Positions 6,601 to 6,836 of a stretch of DNA of 6,836 nucleotides are shown one piece after another. The notes beneath the pieces were generated by a model. It saw nothing but the letters and a program-made list of their open reading frames with translations, made no database searches and was not told the origin of the DNA. Numbering within the stretch: position 1 is the first letter of the stretch; each line of letters begins with the position of its first letter. A program made the position numbers and the translations under genes. The stretch spans positions 1 to 6,836 of the forward strand of contig JAGBXG010000312.1 in NCBI GenBank assembly GCA_017629415.1. Reading direction: 5' to 3'. This DNA is from Pseudomonadota bacterium (GTDB taxonomy: Bacteria; Myxococcota; Bradymonadia; UBA4248).

Positions 6601-6836
6601 GATGTCCACGGGACGGGCGGTGGTCATCAGTTTGAAGGCAGCAGCTGGTCGTCGAGCAAATCGGCATTTTCGACGAACCGTACGTCCAATGCATGTTTTC
6701 TGAGTTCCTACTATGAAGATTCCTGGCATGTGACATCTTCCAGTTTGTATAGTCTGACTTGTCCGGATGGCAAATCGCCGCGCGGTGGTGCTGCAGCTTC
6801 GAGTTGTTGTCAAAGTAATTGCGCAGAAATGAATTA
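3619..6836 (+). CDS. Large putative lipoprotein with Cys-rich modules, MopE motifs and beta-helix-like region (3' partial)
   Basis: The frame is open for 1072 codons to the window edge; the last two bases, TA, probably begin a Tyr codon as in gene 1. Start chosen from ATG, RBS and signal peptide: MKKRH, a hydrophobic Cys-rich stretch, then an ICGC lipobox with C18 as the probable lipid-bearing cysteine (type II signal peptidase). Next come a short module CDPACQPGEVCVDGQC (31-46); three six-cysteine repeats (55-167); more Cys-rich segments (182-193, 315-349); CLDLDGDGQG (373-382); GWADCNGNVNDGCEV (490-504); a DxDxDG loop (527-532); MopE-like motifs CDGIDNDCD (612-620) and CDGIDDDCDGLVDED (678-692); RDYDFYGDGIDSNCDGYD (735-752); RVYGGF (877-882); GLSCGASGCQHLT (953-965); and SPRGG with CC (1053-1064). 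From 373 on it parallels gene 1 collinearly, so the missing end is probably Gly-rich. Inferred role: a surface-anchored, calcium- or metal-binding structural or adhesive protein. No catalytic motif seen; exact function unknown. Confidence 0.9.
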   Translation, partial: MKKRHWVALSCLLCICGCSENNQEQFQNQTCDPACQPGEVCVDGQCATVSVDSECSGVVCKDDMTYCNALGFWASCEADEKCTNGMCVEEFTGECKSGTCSEDGTKRCAGNRWMNCKGLEVCTDGKCSLPDTSCEPGSCSSDGLYYCDGDKTYQACEFGYACEHGSCVPAYDKEKSGLWQLCFSDDDCDVGTCLVSVTASAKLSNAALNVSEVNQIRLSEIDSRILYGQGVCSVECTTDAGACESLSVDGHKFSCQLLVAGDLMYPPKDEQGHDLSLPFHEALDESAMQVAPYVAICRPADMENARYSSTAFSKCASHSWCGEDELCISGECLPRCTGTEMCPYGFSCLEQPTEGDEAPLSVCVPFSGTTRACLDLDGDGQGYGLCEKPGVDCEPLNPDVYYSQALPEVCVHGAQDVNCNGKIDSYELMGSPEHCRFCGDICVLGAEAVHIDRSCLLKPGQSLDDRDHASFDPEDEATYVSYCRDQCDVGWADCNGNVNDGCEVQLLTVNADGTVTATSSATVYARDMDQDGHGVLDARYHQYCCGNSDVCYAMPQTHYNRNAEWGLATNPDVLTSTDDEGNEIHIAKPLSTVLDECDDSDVRRYLHNKELCDGIDNDCDASTADGSDETLDGKLFGDTCTVMNGGAVCTTNGKIICDAGKGALVCYNSEASGTDDDCDGIDDDCDGLVDEDYQPTACQIESVAPVSGVKNICSYGVRICQAGGKTSCIPLYESRDYDFYGDGIDSNCDGYDYDVKHAVFVNGYDDENRAGRDWYLGGPTGPVTSLNVAIQKACSNMAGGNYCHDVIVGHSVGMGTSSEDTWAKTPLVLPRFSYIHTWNLGEAPAQVSDLYASCQIEGCAKDRLFPGEVYAPKEAVRVYGGFTVNSDSVWTKSDSKQSVFHYKLPSSSEHSASMISGKTGVHYPISVRFEDMKFVFDGTGHQLSQNNGFTMTGLSCGASGCQHLTFVNSVLEVLGASGKDSSGLTHGSNQIWGNDVHGTGGGHQFEGSSWSSSKSAFSTNRTSNACFLSSYYEDSWHVTSSSLYSLTCPDGKSPRGGAAASSCCQSNCAEMN
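3781..4119 (+). repeat. Three tandem six-cysteine modules in gene 2
   Basis: Residues 55-87, 95-127 and 134-167 each fit C-x4-C-x6/7-C-x7/8-C-x5-C-x4-C. The units share a CTDGKC-like end (CTNGMC, CTDGKC, CEHGSC). Units two and three are closest: CKSGTCSEDG and CEPGSCSSDG. The regular spacing suggests small, independently folded, disulfide-bonded domains, expected to form after export. I do not recognise a named family with exactly this spacing; it resembles generic Cys-rich modules near the N-terminus of many myxobacterial surface proteins. Confidence 0.8.

Overview
The window carries two large, related genes in tandem on the + strand, separated by 266 bases rich in DNA/RNA secondary structure. 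Both encode Cys-, Asp- and Gly-rich proteins of the type found in large surface proteins of Myxococcota and related former Deltaproteobacteria. The hallmarks are MopE-type motifs (CDGIDNNCNGEVDE), DxDxDG calcium-type loops, a beta-helix-like region with an RVYGGF/RIYGGF signature, and a glycine-rich tail. The low to moderate GC (about 35% outside the Gly-rich part of gene 1 and about 48% in gene 2, by hand counts of sampled lines) is unusual for classical soil myxobacteria. The lineage call is therefore tentative: an AT-leaning relative of Myxococcota or Bradymonadia, or a metagenome-derived one.

Layout: 2-49 holds 15 in-frame codons ending in TGA. 50-3352 is gene 1, an 1100-aa ORF whose beginning matches the middle of gene 2, so it lacks a secretion signal and an N-terminal third. 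3353-3618 is intergenic, with three successive inverted repeats, a possible weak promoter and a ribosome binding site. 3619-6836 is gene 2, which has a clear lipoprotein signal peptide and three tandem six-cysteine modules and runs off the right edge after 1072 codons. Gene 1 supplies the C-terminal part that gene 2 lacks here, and gene 2 supplies the N-terminal part that gene 1 lacks. Joined, they predict a family member of roughly 1450 residues: lipid anchor, Cys-rich modules, metal/calcium-binding linker, beta-helix-like region, Gly-rich tail.

The most notable observation is at the left edge. The TGA just before gene 1's ATG aligns with a cysteine codon (TGT) of gene 2, with conserved residues on both sides. 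Gene 1 therefore looks like a longer gene interrupted by one Cys-to-TGA change. This could be a nonsense mutation, a sequencing error, stop-restart translation or, least likely, selenocysteine. No enzyme, RNA gene, transposase or CRISPR array is recognisable, and the function of both proteins is unknown beyond likely surface display and cation binding.
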